A stretch of 64,000 nucleotides of DNA from Aaosphaeria pasadenensis. Lineage: Eukaryota > Ascomycota > Dothideomycetes > Pleosporales. The stretch spans positions 125,217 to 189,216 of the forward strand of contig JAKLMB010000047.1 in the NCBI GenBank assembly GCA_022813625.1, given 5' to 3'. The notes beneath the pieces were generated by a model. It saw nothing but the letters and a program-made list of their open reading frames with translations, did not search any database and had not been told where the DNA came from. A program made the position numbers and the translations under genes. Shown here one piece after another: positions 8,981-19,960 of the stretch (within the stretch, counting starts at the first letter, position 1; every line of letters starts with the position of its first letter).

Positions 8981-10932
8981 TAAGTCGTGATCGTAAGGAA
9001 CCCCGATATCGTAGAAAGCACCCCAAGGACAAGCGATTGAATTATACAAGAAAAGGAAATCGACACCAGGTCAATGAAAGTCAATGAAACAAGAAACTGC
9101 TACAAGGTCCTGCCCAGCAAGCATAATGCAGAAACAAAAGAGATGTTGATGCCAAAGCCGTTATGCCATACTGCATGAACAACGACGACGACTTAGTCGG
9201 AAGTACGATGGGAGAATACAGAAATAGAAAGAAAAGGGTCGTTAAACAATGTGATGGATGAGAGAGCAGAGCCAGGTTTACGTTTAGCTTGAGACGAAGG
9301 CGAACCGCGCGAACACCAAATGTGCACTGCTGCAGGTGATGATGCACACCATTCACCGAAGGGCCACAAATGAGGATTTTGACCTTACTGCTTTTGAATT
9401 ATTTCCGAGCTTGGCCTAAGAATGGGGGAGGCGGGTTGCAGTTCTGAGGCGTCAGAGCAGCCTTGGAATGGGTGGCGTGGTTGGTCGCCCGTATGATTGT
9501 CGGGGCAATAATCACAGGGGGTGTTTGAACCCTTCAGGATGTCATGACACTCTCAAGCTGATTGGAAGACTTGTAGAAAAAAGCGGCTTACTCCGTAAGA
9601 AACGGGATGCCGGATTGTTTTGCTCGTCGCATCGCTCTCATTAGGACAAACTGTAAACCGTCTCGTGGCCGCACTGTTCACCCATCATACAATGCCGAAA
9701 GTTGGCATTTGAATCAGCAACAATAGACGGAACGGGCACGACATGACACGAACCATAGTAGGGTGCAATAATAGGACCGTCCTGCAGTGGGAACTATGGC
9801 GCGCAGTATTGTCACGAACATCACGAAGAGAGCTGCAGGTGACTATACGAAACATCAACAGGGCCGAATACTCGGCTTCACAAAGGCCCGTCTTTCAGGG
9901 TATCTACCAGGCAGAGACTTCCTCCAGAACTGAACGCTAACAGGAAGATGAATCAGGCGTGCGCGACGAAACATGAAAGCCAGGAAACCTGCAAACCTTC
10001 CCCGCGACGATCCAAACGCTGAGACTTTCGAGGGGTATGCGGGAGGTGAACCTCAGACACGAACCCCTTGATATCTGAAACGTCGCCTAGGCGTAACCCC
10101 AACGGACACCAACTCCATGAGGTTTATGTCCAGGAAATATCATCGTGTAATCCATATTCTATGTTTTTGTACACCAAATGTTGGAATGTCCGTCGGGAGG
10201 CCTTGTTGATTTTTCGCGACTCACAGAAACAATCAGGGTTCACCTTTGTACTCGCGCAGCAATTATAGGCCTTGAATCGTTCATATATCGTACGATAGCA
10301 TGTGGATATGTTTCAGGATTACAAAGAAGACTCGGAGATACTCAAATACAAGGCTTCCCGGCCAATCTTCCAGTTGCCTAGAGTTCAATTTCGCAAACTG
10401 ACGTGAGGAATTGAATTGGTGACGGGCATTCTTTAAGTTACGTATAGACTTTTCAGGACAAGTCTCTCTCTTGGACTCTTCGTCCACGATGAACTATAAA
10501 CTGTCCGAGTTGATGCGAACGTTTATTAACATTTTCTTTCACTTCCGATCTTCGAGTAGCAACGAGTCTGCCGTTCAAAAGATGCATTTGATATGGATAT
10601 GACGCAATTCAATAATGGGCAACCTTCTCAATGATTGGACTAGAAACTTAGGCTGTTGGGAAAACCACACTTAAACGTGCGTTCTGATTATGTAGAGTAT
10701 TTTACAGGGTATGGCATCGAAAGGGAACTGGAATCTGGGGCATATCATTGCCAATAAAGTCCATAAGGCACGTACGGTCCACGTAGATAGTATGCAGAGT
10801 ACAAATAGAACGAATGAAATAACTCCCTTGCCAAACGCCATACACCTCTACATCTGAAAGAACCTGGGCACACGTACCCCGGAAATGGGGTTTGAAACGG
10901 TGCAGTCTTCAAGACTTTTGTGCTATTTTTGT
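8981..10932. other. Intergenic, about 2 kb
   Basis: Promoter of the rhodopsin-domain gene at the left end and 3' region of IES2 at the right. No supported gene between. One TACTCCGTA copy lies at 9590-9598. Confidence 0.6.
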
Positions 10933-12276
10933 TCAGGCCACTTCTTCTACCATGCGGCGGCCATATGGTCGATTTGAGGGTTTCGCTGGAGTGCCAGCGA
11001 ATACATTCCCCGCGGGACTTTGCAACCATTCTTCAGGAATAGCCATGCTGGTACCATTGGCATTCTGAATGTAGCGAACATAGAGGGGGTCGATCTTCTC
11101 AACCTCGGGTTCGTTTTCTTGGTCGTCTTCAGTGATTTCTTGGATCTTTTTCTGACGTTTGGAGGGCTGTCTCTTGAGAAGGCGATTGATGGTGTCCAAC
11201 TGGTGCTGGAATTAGCATGCGCTCATAAGATTAATTGTGGAAACAACAAACCTTCTCTTCTTCATTGCGCTTCTCACTGAGATTCTTCCGCCTGCGGGCC
11301 ATTTCTGCGCGACGCATGGCATTCTCTTCTTCAGTGAAGTGCTTCTTCTTCTGTGCCTCTGTGGGAGCAACCCAGTCAGCTACAATAATCGAAACTTTTG
11401 ACGACAGAGCTTACCGTTCGAGAGCGCCATGAGGGCAGCATCACTGGCCTCTTCTTCCACCATAGCCCGCTGCCTACGGGTCAATTTGCTCAAGTCGGGC
11501 GTGTGGCTTCGACTTAGGGAATTGGGTGTATCATCATCACTATCCATTTCCTCGTCTTCGTCGTCATCGTTTTGAGCGGGCACCTCATCATCTTCTTCAC
11601 CTTCCGCATCGTCGTCGTCTCCTTCCGCATCCTCCTCCTCATCCTCCTCATCCTCCTCATCTTCCTCCTGCTCCTCATCTTCTAGGTCGGAGTCCAATTC
11701 GGACAACTCGTCGTCGTCATCATCATCGTCCATGGCCATCTCCTTGGCTTCGACAGAGTCTTGTGGTGCCTTTAAAATGACAGGAGGTTTTACACGAACG
11801 TTTTCCTTGCTTGACGTTACTGCTCGGGGAGCAGGCGTAATATCCATTTCGTCCTCTTCGTCGCCTTCAGCATCCATGTCCTCATCGTCCTCCTCGCCTT
11901 CAGCATCTTCGTCGTCTTCGTCGTCCTCCTCCTCATCCACGTCCATTGCATCTACTTGCTCTTCGTCCTCTTCTTCATCCTCGTCGCTGTCGACCTCCCG
12001 AACGACTCTGCTATTGCGCGATGACCGCTTTCCAGAGACAATGTTATGTGAAGTCACGTTTGACTTTGCAACCCTTCCGCTTGTTGCTTGCCGGAGCTTA
12101 TTGGGCGAAGACTTGACGGTGAGATGGATAGACTGGCGCTTCTCTTCGGGCGATGAGCGCTCGATATGCGCGGCTTGGGGGGATTTGTTCGTGGTGCCAC
12201 GTCTTGGACGGGTCGAAGATGCAGTTTGGGCAGGACTGGGAGCTGTCAGACTGGCGCGCGACCGTAGACGAGGCAT
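10933..12276 (-). CDS. IES2: INO80 chromatin-remodelling complex subunit Ies2 (PAPA-1 domain)
   Basis: Nuclear subunit of the INO80 remodeller, homologous to yeast Ies2 and human INO80B. Three exons: 12276-11415, 11358-11252, 11205-10933, giving 413 residues. The start is the ATG at 12276 (MPRLRSRASL); an upstream in-frame extension opens only with TTG. Residues 1-120 are basic and Ser-rich. Residues about 120-270 contain very long Asp/Glu runs encoded by GAG/GAT triplet repeats. The conserved part starts at SLSRSHTPDLSKLTRRQRAM and continues through LMALSNEAQKKKHFTEEENA, MRRAEMARRRKNLSEKRNEE and HQLDTINRLLKRQPSK, which is the PAPA-1 signature. It ends with a short conserved tail (MAIPEEW, RPYGRRMVEE). 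There is no zf-HIT, as in the yeast protein. It is divergent from the Pex14-family gene across 842 bp. Confidence 0.88.
11570..11995. repeat. Trinucleotide-rich acidic coding repeats inside IES2
   Basis: Two blocks of imperfect (TCC/TCA/TCG/TCT) triplets on the plus strand (about 11570-11740 and 11845-11995) encode the Asp/Glu runs of Ies2 on the minus strand. They also create long Ser-rich frames on the plus strand, which are artefacts. Such triplet tracts are likely to vary in length between strains. Confidence 0.8.
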
Positions 12277-13118
12277 GATTGTTGTCGGCTCGCTCGTCGC
12301 GGGTGGGTGAGAAGTAGACAATCAGGTAGGGCAGGATAGGAAAGAGTGGAGTGGATGGCGTTTGTTCAGTTCAGATGTTCGCGACGATGCGCGCAGGGAT
12401 CAAAGAGGTGACACGAGGTCGCGGTGAAGTACGAGGGGTTGTGTGTGGTTGATATCGACCATGCATGTGTAAATTGCTGGTCGGGCGAGGGAGTCAGGGC
12501 TTGTACTCCCCACGTCACACTTGGCGGCTGTGGAATAATGGGATGGATCGATGAATGGATGGATGTCTGGCGAGATTCCTGCCAAACATAGCCACATACC
12601 TGCTGAACTGGCCGGCGCTGCCTTTGTTGTTCCCTCCAACAGAGTCGTTCTCATGGCTGATCCGCCGTAAGCGCTTCGCCGTGCGGTCCACCATGTTGTC
12701 AGTAGGATGAATGATTGATAAAAAGACAGATAAGAATATGGATAATTTCAGCAGATAGGAAAAGAAAAAATAATAATGTTAATTATTTGATAGGTAGGAA
12801 CAATTGAAACGGGGAATGCGTAGACCGGCGGTGATACAACGGATGGCGTGCAATTCTCCGAATCGTCGACAGAGCGCGATCCGGCGGCGCCACATTCGGA
12901 TTAGCGCACTCAACTCAACTCCATCTCAGTAACCAACCAATCAGCCAGCCACCCAGCTAACCAACCAAGGCTGGAAGAGACCTCGGCCCAGCCGTCGCAT
13001 CGTCGCAACAGTTCCATTCACATCCCTAATCTCATGCAGACGACCTTCTTCTTTTTCCCTCCAACACCCTCGAACCTCTTCAACATATCGTCGGAGTTTA
13101 CACCCTCCTGCGACCACC
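12277..13118. promoter_or_regulatory. Divergent promoter region, IES2 / Pex14-family gene
   Basis: This 842-bp spacer separates two outward-pointing start codons. The right end is a pyrimidine-rich leader (about 13015-13118). An AATAATAATG-type AT-rich patch lies near 12765-12790, and repeats of CCAACCAA/CAGCCAGCC near 12935-12970. Short frames here have no family features. Confidence 0.55.
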
Positions 13119-14399
13119 ATGTCAGATAAACCTTCTGCCCCAGCGTGGCAACGCGCTCAATCGTCCGATTCAGAAGAAGCATCATCGCCAGTCACAAGCT
13201 CGGAACAACACCCGACTTCGGAGAAAGAGGAGAACGAGAATCCAGCAACAGACACAGTAGACGCAGTAGACGCAGAGGGCACATCAGAAGCAGAGTCAGC
13301 GTTACCTACATCATCGGAACCTTCAGAAGAAAGGCACGAGGCAGCAGGAGAGAAGCAGTCACTACTCGATCAAGCCTCTCGATTCCTGGAAGATCCTACC
13401 ATCCGGGAGGCGCCTCAGGAGAAGAAGATTGAGTTCCTGCAGTCCAAGGGCTTCAGTCAAGAGCATATCCAGAAGCTATTGGAGACGCAAGAAAACAATG
13501 AAGCCCTATCTAAATTGACAACAGACGGGGAGAGAGCATGGTCATCGGTAGGTTGCTGGCATTACTTCGCACCTTCGCATATTTACGGTTCTAACTTGTT
13601 ACAGGCTCCTCCAAAACCAGCTGCGTCGACCTCACGCCCTCCACCCCAGACGCGCGATATCCCGCCCATCGTTACGTATCCAGAATTTCTTACGCCCTCG
13701 ACCAAACCACCACCCCTAATCACGACCCAACGACTGGTCACCACCGCCTATGCCGCTGGAGGCATTGCCGCTACAATGTACGGCCTAGCCAAATTCATCA
13801 TTGCTCCTATGACACACAACCTTGCCGAATCGCGCCAGGAATTTGCCTCACACACGAATGATAAGTTGAATGAGTTGAATATACGATTGCGGGAGGTTGT
13901 TTCAGAAGATCCCGCACTGAAGCCAAAGCCAAATGTGACAGACATCGTCGATGACATATCCGAAGCGGATTCCGACCCTACGGAGCTTTTCCATCGCGAT
14001 TTTGGCACGCAGACTTCGCCATCATTATCCCGCAGGGCTTCGGTCTCTTCATCTGACGTTGAAAAGTCTGTCGTGGATGGACATGAAAAGAGAATGAAGA
14101 TCATAACATCCCATCTACAAGAGCTTTCAGCGACCCGTTCAAACGACGCCGCGGCATCGGATTCCTTGAAGACTAAACTGACAGAGCTCACTAGCTACCT
14201 TCAAGATATGAGCTACCAGAGTCAGTATTATTCGAACATTGGGGGATTGTATGGCAGCACGTACGGCATGCCGAAAACAAAAGATGGAAAGGATGATCAA
14301 ATAGAGGTACTGAAGGGTGATATTAGAGCAGTCAAGGGTGTGTTTTTAAGTGCTAGGAATTTCAATCCACCACGTGCGACTGGCAAAGTAGGTGGATAG
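13119..14399 (+). CDS. Pex14-family peroxisomal docking protein (Pex14/17, Pex33-like candidate)
   Basis: Peroxisomal membrane protein of the matrix-import docking complex, which receives the PTS-receptor Pex5. Two exons, 13119-13547 and 13605-14399, give 407 residues. The 57-nt intron (GTAGGT, branch CTAAC, CAG) is stop-free and in frame, so without splicing the frame reads 426. Residues 1-80 are an acidic, Ser/Glu-rich extension. Residues 85-123 are the Pex14 N-terminal domain (ASRFLEDPTI, EKKIEFLQSKGFSQEHIQKL). A Pro-rich linker leads to a membrane-associated segment at about 189-211 (TAYAAGGIAATMYGLAKFII), followed by coiled-coil helices. The N-terminal extension before the Pex14 domain suggests the filamentous-fungal Pex14/17 (Pex33) paralogue rather than canonical Pex14, but this is inference. 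Confidence 0.84.
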   Translation: MSDKPSAPAWQRAQSSDSEEASSPVTSSEQHPTSEKEENENPATDTVDAVDAEGTSEAESALPTSSEPSEERHEAAGEKQSLLDQASRFLEDPTIREAPQEKKIEFLQSKGFSQEHIQKLLETQENNEALSKLTTDGERAWSSVGCWHYFAPSHIYGSNLLQAPPKPAASTSRPPPQTRDIPPIVTYPEFLTPSTKPPPLITTQRLVTTAYAAGGIAATMYGLAKFIIAPMTHNLAESRQEFASHTNDKLNELNIRLREVVSEDPALKPKPNVTDIVDDISEADSDPTELFHRDFGTQTSPSLSRRASVSSSDVEKSVVDGHEKRMKIITSHLQELSATRSNDAAASDSLKTKLTELTSYLQDMSYQSQYYSNIGGLYGSTYGMPKTKDGKDDQIEVLKGDIRAVKGVFLSARNFNPPRATGKVGG

Positions 14400-14686
14400 G
14401 TTTCTGTTCATATTCACTGCCATAATAATGTACAACATTAATTTAATACACCTGGGGAGCCTGCTCCCTTCTGAGTAACATGCATATGTCCTAATCCGGC
14501 CTAGACTTCCCGTATGATCCACGATACCGCCACTAATACGTCATCTTGGCTGAGATGACACTTGAAGCAACATGTTACCTTTTAGGTCAGCATATTCATT
14601 GAGCTTGCATCGTCAAGCTTGTACTCAAGAAATACCGATACTGCATCTCTTGTATTTTCCTAGGGTTCCAGCATTCGCTCTTCAAT

Positions 14687-16858
14687 ATGAGCTTCGCGTC
14701 ACACTTGCCTTTTGGCAAGTCTAAATCGACCGAGCACAAAGATGAAGCTTCCCTTACAACTCTCCTCGATGCAGACCAATGCGCTGAACTGACTTTTCTG
14801 ATCGCCACAATCACGGCCACGATGAGAAAATCGCTCCTGGATACTTTCACTGCCGAAGAGTATCAAACATCCCCAAAATCCTCTAACATCTCAGAAGAGG
14901 AAGCCTTGAAAGCTGCAACGTCACATCCGGGAGATGTTGATGTGGAAAAGGAGGACAAACTTAAGAAGGAAAGAATGGATCGTGAGGAAGATGCAAAGAA
15001 AGAATTGGCAAAGCCTGAAGTGCAAGATCTCAAAAAGGAGATGCTGAAATACTTTGATGAATGGCGAGGTCGAGTCATTCTTCGAGTCGGTGAAATTGTG
15101 AACTCACGGGAAGAGGCCAACAGGCAGAGCAAATCTGTTAACGACGTAGAGGTAGAACAAGGTGTCAAACGTCAAGATACTGGGCTCAAGAGCATTGCTA
15201 CCATCGATGACGAGGGCGAGGACGAAGACGCTGTGTTCAAGGAGCTTTACCCTCCCATTTCATCGACATTGGCTCAAATGGATGAAAGCAAACGAGCGCT
15301 TGTTCTACACTCACTTGTCTTGATCCTTCTAAGCTTGGAACACTATTCAGGTCACTCAAGACTTCTTCTCCTCCATCTCTGCAGCTCGTTACAACTCAAG
15401 TTGAGCACCCTAAAGAAAGACGAAGAAACAATAGCAAGAGGCCTCCTTGAAGCTGCCAACCAGCAGCTCAATGCTGATGCCGAGACCCAGAAAGCCAATG
15501 CTGAAGCTTCGTCTTCTCGAAAATGGAAGGTCGGTTTGGCTTCTGTAGGCGGCGCTGCATTGATTGGAATAACTGGTGGTCTTGCTGCGCCTTTCCTTGC
15601 CGCAGGTATAGGAACCGTAATGGGCGGGCTTGGGCTTGGAGCTACTGCAGCCGCTGGATACTTAGGGACTCTGGCCAGTTCTTCGGTTCTCGTTGGTGGC
15701 CTCTTTGGTGCGTACGGAGCACGCATGACCGGCAAGGCAATGGATGACTATGCAAGGGAGGTCGAAGATTTTGGATTTATTCCTATCCATCATTCCCACC
15801 GTCCACGTAAACTGGAAAAAGAGTTCCGACGCCTTCGCATTGCCATTGCCATCTCGGGATGGCTCACAGCCAAGGAGGAAGTTGTGGTTCCATGGCGCTA
15901 TCTAAATCCAACTGTAGAAGGGTTCGCGCTTCGATGGGAACTTGAGACGATGCTCAAACTCGGAAATTCAATGGACAGTTTCGTAAAAAGCGCAGCATGG
16001 AGCATTGCTAAGGGTCAAATCATCAAAAGAACCGTCTTTGGCGCATTGTCTGCCGGACTATGGCCATTAGGCCTTCTCAAAGTCAGCTCCGTACTAGACA
16101 ACCCTTTCTCAGTTGCCAAATACCGGGCTGATAGGGCTGGCGAAGTCCTTGCAGATGCGCTCATCAACAAAGTCCAAGGTGAAAGACCAGTTACCTTGAT
16201 AGGGTACTCGCTCGGGTCGCGCCTGATTTACACTTGTCTTCAGACACTGGCCAAACGGAAAGCATTCGGCCTCATCGAGAGTGTGGTCTTTCTTGGAACG
16301 CCCGCACCATCCGATGCCGCTGACTGGCGTAAGATCCGCAGCGTAGTCTCTGGCCGCGTAGTGAATGTTTTCTCCACGAATGACTATATTCTAGCCTTCT
16401 TGTATCGCACTTCTTCGATTCAGCTCGGTATTGCTGGTCTTCAGCCAGTGTTGGGGGTCCATGGTGTCCAGAACGTCGATGTGTCTGAGCTCGTCAACGG
16501 CCACTTGAGATATAGATATCTCACCGGTTCAATTCTCAAGAAGATTGGTTTCGAGGATATCGACATCAAGGAAGTCGAACGCGAGGAAGAGGAGATGCGT
16601 GTGGTAGAAGAGATGGAGCGCAAAGAGCGGGAGAAGAAGGAGAAAGGGGCAAAAAGCGAGGACGAGGAAGCGAGAGATCTGGAGAATGAAGTCAAGAAGA
16701 GGAATGAACAAAGCACTATGGATTGGGCGATGGAGAAGATGAAACTTGGCAGTATCTGGGGAGGCCGTGGTAATGGGGAGAAGACCGAAGCAGAGCAAAT
16801 GGCACAGAAGGAAAAGGAGATCCAACAGCGCGAGAAAGTAGGTAGTACGAAGAACTAA
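14687..16858 (+). CDS. MIL1: DUF726 / TMCO4-family protein (yeast Mil1-like), alpha/beta-hydrolase fold
   Basis: Intronless frame of 723 residues. The family (PF05277) includes yeast Mil1/YFL034W, linked to Golgi and clathrin-adaptor trafficking, and human TMCO4. Seen in order: an acidic N-terminal third; an alpha-helical part with LHLCSSLQLKLSTLKKDEE; a Gly/Ala-rich hydrophobic stretch of about 80 residues (ALIGITGGLAAPFLAAGIGT, then LGATAAAGYLGTLASSSVLV) that can form two or more membrane segments; MTGKAMDDYAREVEDFGFIP; the hydrolase part with ISGWLTAKEE, and the nucleophile elbow LIGYSLGSRLIY with Ser at about 508; FLGTPAP; a likely acid at STNDYILAF; and a late His in VNGHLRYRYLTGSILKKIG. 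The last 140 residues are a charged coiled coil. Substrate and activity are not established. It follows the Pex14-family gene by 287 bp in the same direction. Confidence 0.9.
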   Translation: MSFASHLPFGKSKSTEHKDEASLTTLLDADQCAELTFLIATITATMRKSLLDTFTAEEYQTSPKSSNISEEEALKAATSHPGDVDVEKEDKLKKERMDREEDAKKELAKPEVQDLKKEMLKYFDEWRGRVILRVGEIVNSREEANRQSKSVNDVEVEQGVKRQDTGLKSIATIDDEGEDEDAVFKELYPPISSTLAQMDESKRALVLHSLVLILLSLEHYSGHSRLLLLHLCSSLQLKLSTLKKDEETIARGLLEAANQQLNADAETQKANAEASSSRKWKVGLASVGGAALIGITGGLAAPFLAAGIGTVMGGLGLGATAAAGYLGTLASSSVLVGGLFGAYGARMTGKAMDDYAREVEDFGFIPIHHSHRPRKLEKEFRRLRIAIAISGWLTAKEEVVVPWRYLNPTVEGFALRWELETMLKLGNSMDSFVKSAAWSIAKGQIIKRTVFGALSAGLWPLGLLKVSSVLDNPFSVAKYRADRAGEVLADALINKVQGERPVTLIGYSLGSRLIYTCLQTLAKRKAFGLIESVVFLGTPAPSDAADWRKIRSVVSGRVVNVFSTNDYILAFLYRTSSIQLGIAGLQPVLGVHGVQNVDVSELVNGHLRYRYLTGSILKKIGFEDIDIKEVEREEEEMRVVEEMERKEREKKEKGAKSEDEEARDLENEVKKRNEQSTMDWAMEKMKLGSIWGGRGNGEKTEAEQMAQKEKEIQQREKVGSTKN

Positions 16859-17525
16859 GTGAGTATCGTCGAAACTCACAAGGCGTCAAATCTCATCGGC
16901 GTTTATGAAATTTACCACTCGAGGTTGCACCTAGAATATTGCAATACATTTAGCGAGTGCTTTATAATTGTGATCTTGGTCTTTTTTATTCAAGTAGAAT
17001 GTCAATTAAATATATTGGAGGTATACACCGATGCGCCCCATCCAGGTTCTGATAATTGTATTGAAAATCCGGCAATAGTCCATTAGAGTTCTGGCGTTTG
17101 AAAATAGAGAATGCGAATTTCATGGGCGACGCACATCTGGGATATACATATTTTGAGCTTCGAGACTATTATTGAAGGCAGATTCAAGAAGGCATTAGAG
17201 GCCCGTGCACTCGCCTTACCCACGATGGTGAAAAAGCCTGGATGCATGCTACAAAGTCATAGAAAGTCATTAAAAGTTTCAACAACTAAATATCACAAAC
17301 CATACTCCCTTCAACTCTCGCTTACATTGCTTTGGTATACAATTTACCTGATATGTGGGAGGATCGGTGACAGTACGGTAGTGGTGCAAAGTCTTGGCGA
17401 CTCCGATTCTGACTAAGCGCAGTTCGCTTAGTTAGTTTGTCTTGCGCACATAACCACGAAACTCTACTAGACTTTCGCGAGATTGATCCGTCAACACACT
17501 CCGTCCACACCACACATATCTCAAA
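16859..17525. other. Intergenic, holds RPL43 promoter
   Basis: The left half is AT-rich 3' flank of MIL1. The right end (about 17400-17525) is CA/CT-rich leader of the ribosomal protein gene. No other feature recognised. Confidence 0.55.
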
Positions 17526-18018
17526 ATGACCAAGCGAACGAAGGTATGTCGAAGATTGAATTGCTTCTAGCGATAATCGTGGCTAACAAATGCGCAGAAA
17601 GTCGGTATCACCGGAAGTACGTAACCCCCATGATGGATTTCGACAATCGACAGAGCGATATTGACCTTTTGCAGAGTACGGTACCCGTTATGGTGCCTCT
17701 TTGAGGAAGCAGGTCAAGAAGATTGAAGTAAGGCAATCAATATACATACTTCCATGGAACATGTGCTTACACTTTGGTAGATCTCCCAACACGCCCGCAC
17801 CACCTGCCAATTCTGCGGAAAGACTGCCGTCAAGCGCAAGGCTGTCGGTATCGTAAGTACAACGATGACTCGCAGCTTGCTTGGATGCTTACAGTTTACA
17901 GTGGGAGTGCAAGGCCTGCCGCAAGGTCAGCGCTGGAGGCGCCTACACCGTGTCCACCCCCGCCGCCGCCGCTACGAGGTCCACCATCCGTCGTCTCAGG
18001 GAAATTGCTGAGGTCTAA
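17526..18018 (+). CDS. RPL43: 60S ribosomal protein L43 (eL43, L37a)
   Basis: Structural protein of the large cytosolic ribosomal subunit. Five exons: 17526-17543, 17598-17616, 17675-17727, 17781-17852, 17902-18018, giving exactly 92 residues, the normal length. The protein runs MTKRTKKVGITGKYGTRYGA, then SLRKQVKKIEISQHARTTCQ, then FCGKTAVKRKAVGIWECKAC and RKVSAGGAYTVSTPAAAATR, ending STIRRLREIAEV. The two CxxC pairs (CQFC and CKAC) form the zinc ribbon. The many introns near the 5' end, two exons being below 20 nt, are typical of ribosomal protein genes in filamentous fungi and mean that simple frame finding misses the gene entirely. Confidence 0.98.
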
Positions 18019-18303
18019 AGTGGTTATGTGTGCATGGGATGGAGGCGTTTCTTCGGGCTATATCAACTTCGGATAACCTAACGTGGAAGAAAACACGGGT
18101 TGCCGTCGGCACTGGGAGGCCAACTTTTCAATGGCTACAGCATACATGATGGCTTAAAAATCAATGGAATGACAAAATAGCATCCGAACGAATCCAGGGC
18201 CAACCATCGTGAGCGTGAGCATGAGCATGAACCTTTAACAATCATAGCAGCCAATATGAGGAGTCATCTGGATACTGGAATACTATCGAACGCAAGTGTA
18301 CCG

Positions 18304-19960
18304 CTACAACTCCTTCTTTCGCAAAGGCTTGGAATGTCCGTTGGTCGCTGCCGGATACGAACGCTTTCCCTTCTGGGCCTCCATTACACCCCAGAGTCTT
18401 GATACGAAGCCAATCAACAGCTGCAGAATTAATACCACAGTCCTCACAGCATGATCTTTCCAACCCAACGTCGGCCGCGTCCCACGACTATACTTCGCGT
18501 TTTTCGCTTCCCAAGGAACATCTCCACCTAACCTCAACCCGACACGCATACCACTAGCAAACCCATCTTCGTGAAATCCATAACCCGTCCATGCTCCTAC
18601 ATACCAGATCCCTCGCTTTCCTTGGATGGTTTCCAGCTTTTCTTGAGCCGCTATCATTCGCGAATTGAACAGTGGATGCCGATATTGGTAAACCGCCTGT
18701 GTGAGCTCGGGCAACGGTGGGTCCTCCGGATTCAATGTCACCAGAACATCGCCAAAAGCGCTTGTCGGTAGCTTTTGGAGTATGTTCATGTTGTATGTCA
18801 GTGTCACGGTCTGCAGGGCTCCAGAAGCCGGATTACGTAGTCCGTGAGATGATTGGGACGTGGTAAGGTAGTTCCACGCTGACCATGCCGTACGTCGTCT
18901 GGGCATAAGCTGCAATATTGGTTAGTTTTGATACTCCATGGCGGAAGACATGTGACAAACGTACCGAAAGGTCGGAATGAAGGTAAGCCGTGTTTGGTGT
19001 CGTCTCGAATGCAGATAGTAGTTCCTTCTCCTCTAGGTTGGCTGCTTGACCCATTATGTTCCTTGTCTGATCACCATGACATGCCAGTATCACCTCGTCG
19101 AAGACATCAGACTTCTGGCCTCCCATACCACCCAGTTTGAGCACCACCTTTCCGTCCTTCCTGGTGGCTGACTCCACGGCGGTCCCAAGGTGGATGTCGA
19201 CTTTGCCCTTGCAATCCCTTAGAACGGCGCCAATGTACCTTTTGGCACCCCCTTCCACTGTAAGCCATGGCGGTCTTTCGGATATTGTAGAGAGCAGATG
19301 GTGGTTCCACATGAACCTTACCAGCGTCAGGGCGGGGAACTCTAGTGCGCATTTATCTGGTCCCGTGCTCCAGACGCACGCGGTCATGGGGATCAAGTAG
19401 TCATCTCGAAAAGCATCAGAGTAACCTTCTCTATCAAGGTACTCACCAATCGTCAGAGAAGACGACGATAGTTCGGTTGGTGAAGTAGAAAGCAGGTCCA
19501 GTGCGAATTGATTGAATCGGATTATGTCGAAGACCATACGCCAGAAAGAGGGTCTAATGATGTTCGATGTTTGGGCGAAGAGTGTTGACGGTGAGGTTCC
19601 GGACCACTCAAAGGCGCCTTGGTCTCTCGATATTCCAAAGGTCATCTCGGAGGCCATGGTTTTCACTTGCAGTGCTTCCAGGAACGCAATGAAATTAGCT
19701 ATGATTATTAGCGGTCTATTCACTATCAATCGCGTGAGGGGGAGGGCTGATGTACGATAGGTAGCAGTATTCAAGACGATGAAACCGGTATCTACAGGTG
19801 TACTTTGGCCGTTCTTGGACCATATCGCTGTGTTTGTATGACCACCCAGGCGCTCCTCCTTTTCAAAGAGATGAACATCGTGACCTGAATTTCGAAGTGT
19901 CCACAGTGCACTTAGCCCGGAAACACCACTGCCGACAATGGCAATACGCTTTTTCTCCAT
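18304..19960 (-). CDS. FAD-dependent amine-oxidase-like oxidoreductase
   Basis: Flavoprotein of the NAD/FAD-binding amine oxidase superfamily (COG2907-like); the substrate is unknown. Three exons: 19960-19756, 19698-18965, 18909-18304, giving 514 residues. The start is the ATG at 19960, since the frame upstream opens only with GTG. The N-terminus has the dinucleotide-binding fold RIAIVGSGVSGLSALWTLR followed by HLFEKEERLGGHTNT. Also seen: PVDTGFIVLNTATYPNF, MTFGISRDQGAFEWSG, MTACVWST, EGGAKRYIGAVL, ILACHGDQ, MPRRRTAWSAWNYL, and near the end the flavin-contact motif YVGAWTGYGFHEDGFASG. A hydrophobic segment near the C-terminus (TVVLILQLLIGFVSRLWG) may anchor it in a membrane. The 57-nt first intron is stop-free and in frame. 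It is convergent with RPL43 and divergent from VTI1. Confidence 0.88.

Noticed and set aside
11732..12310. 192-codon Ser-rich frame on the plus strand
   Set aside because: It is the mirror of the Asp/Glu triplet repeats of IES2 on the minus strand; low complexity, no start context, no family features.
13748..14191. 147-codon minus-strand frame
   Set aside because: Antisense shadow of the Pex14-family gene, which has clear domains and a proper intron.
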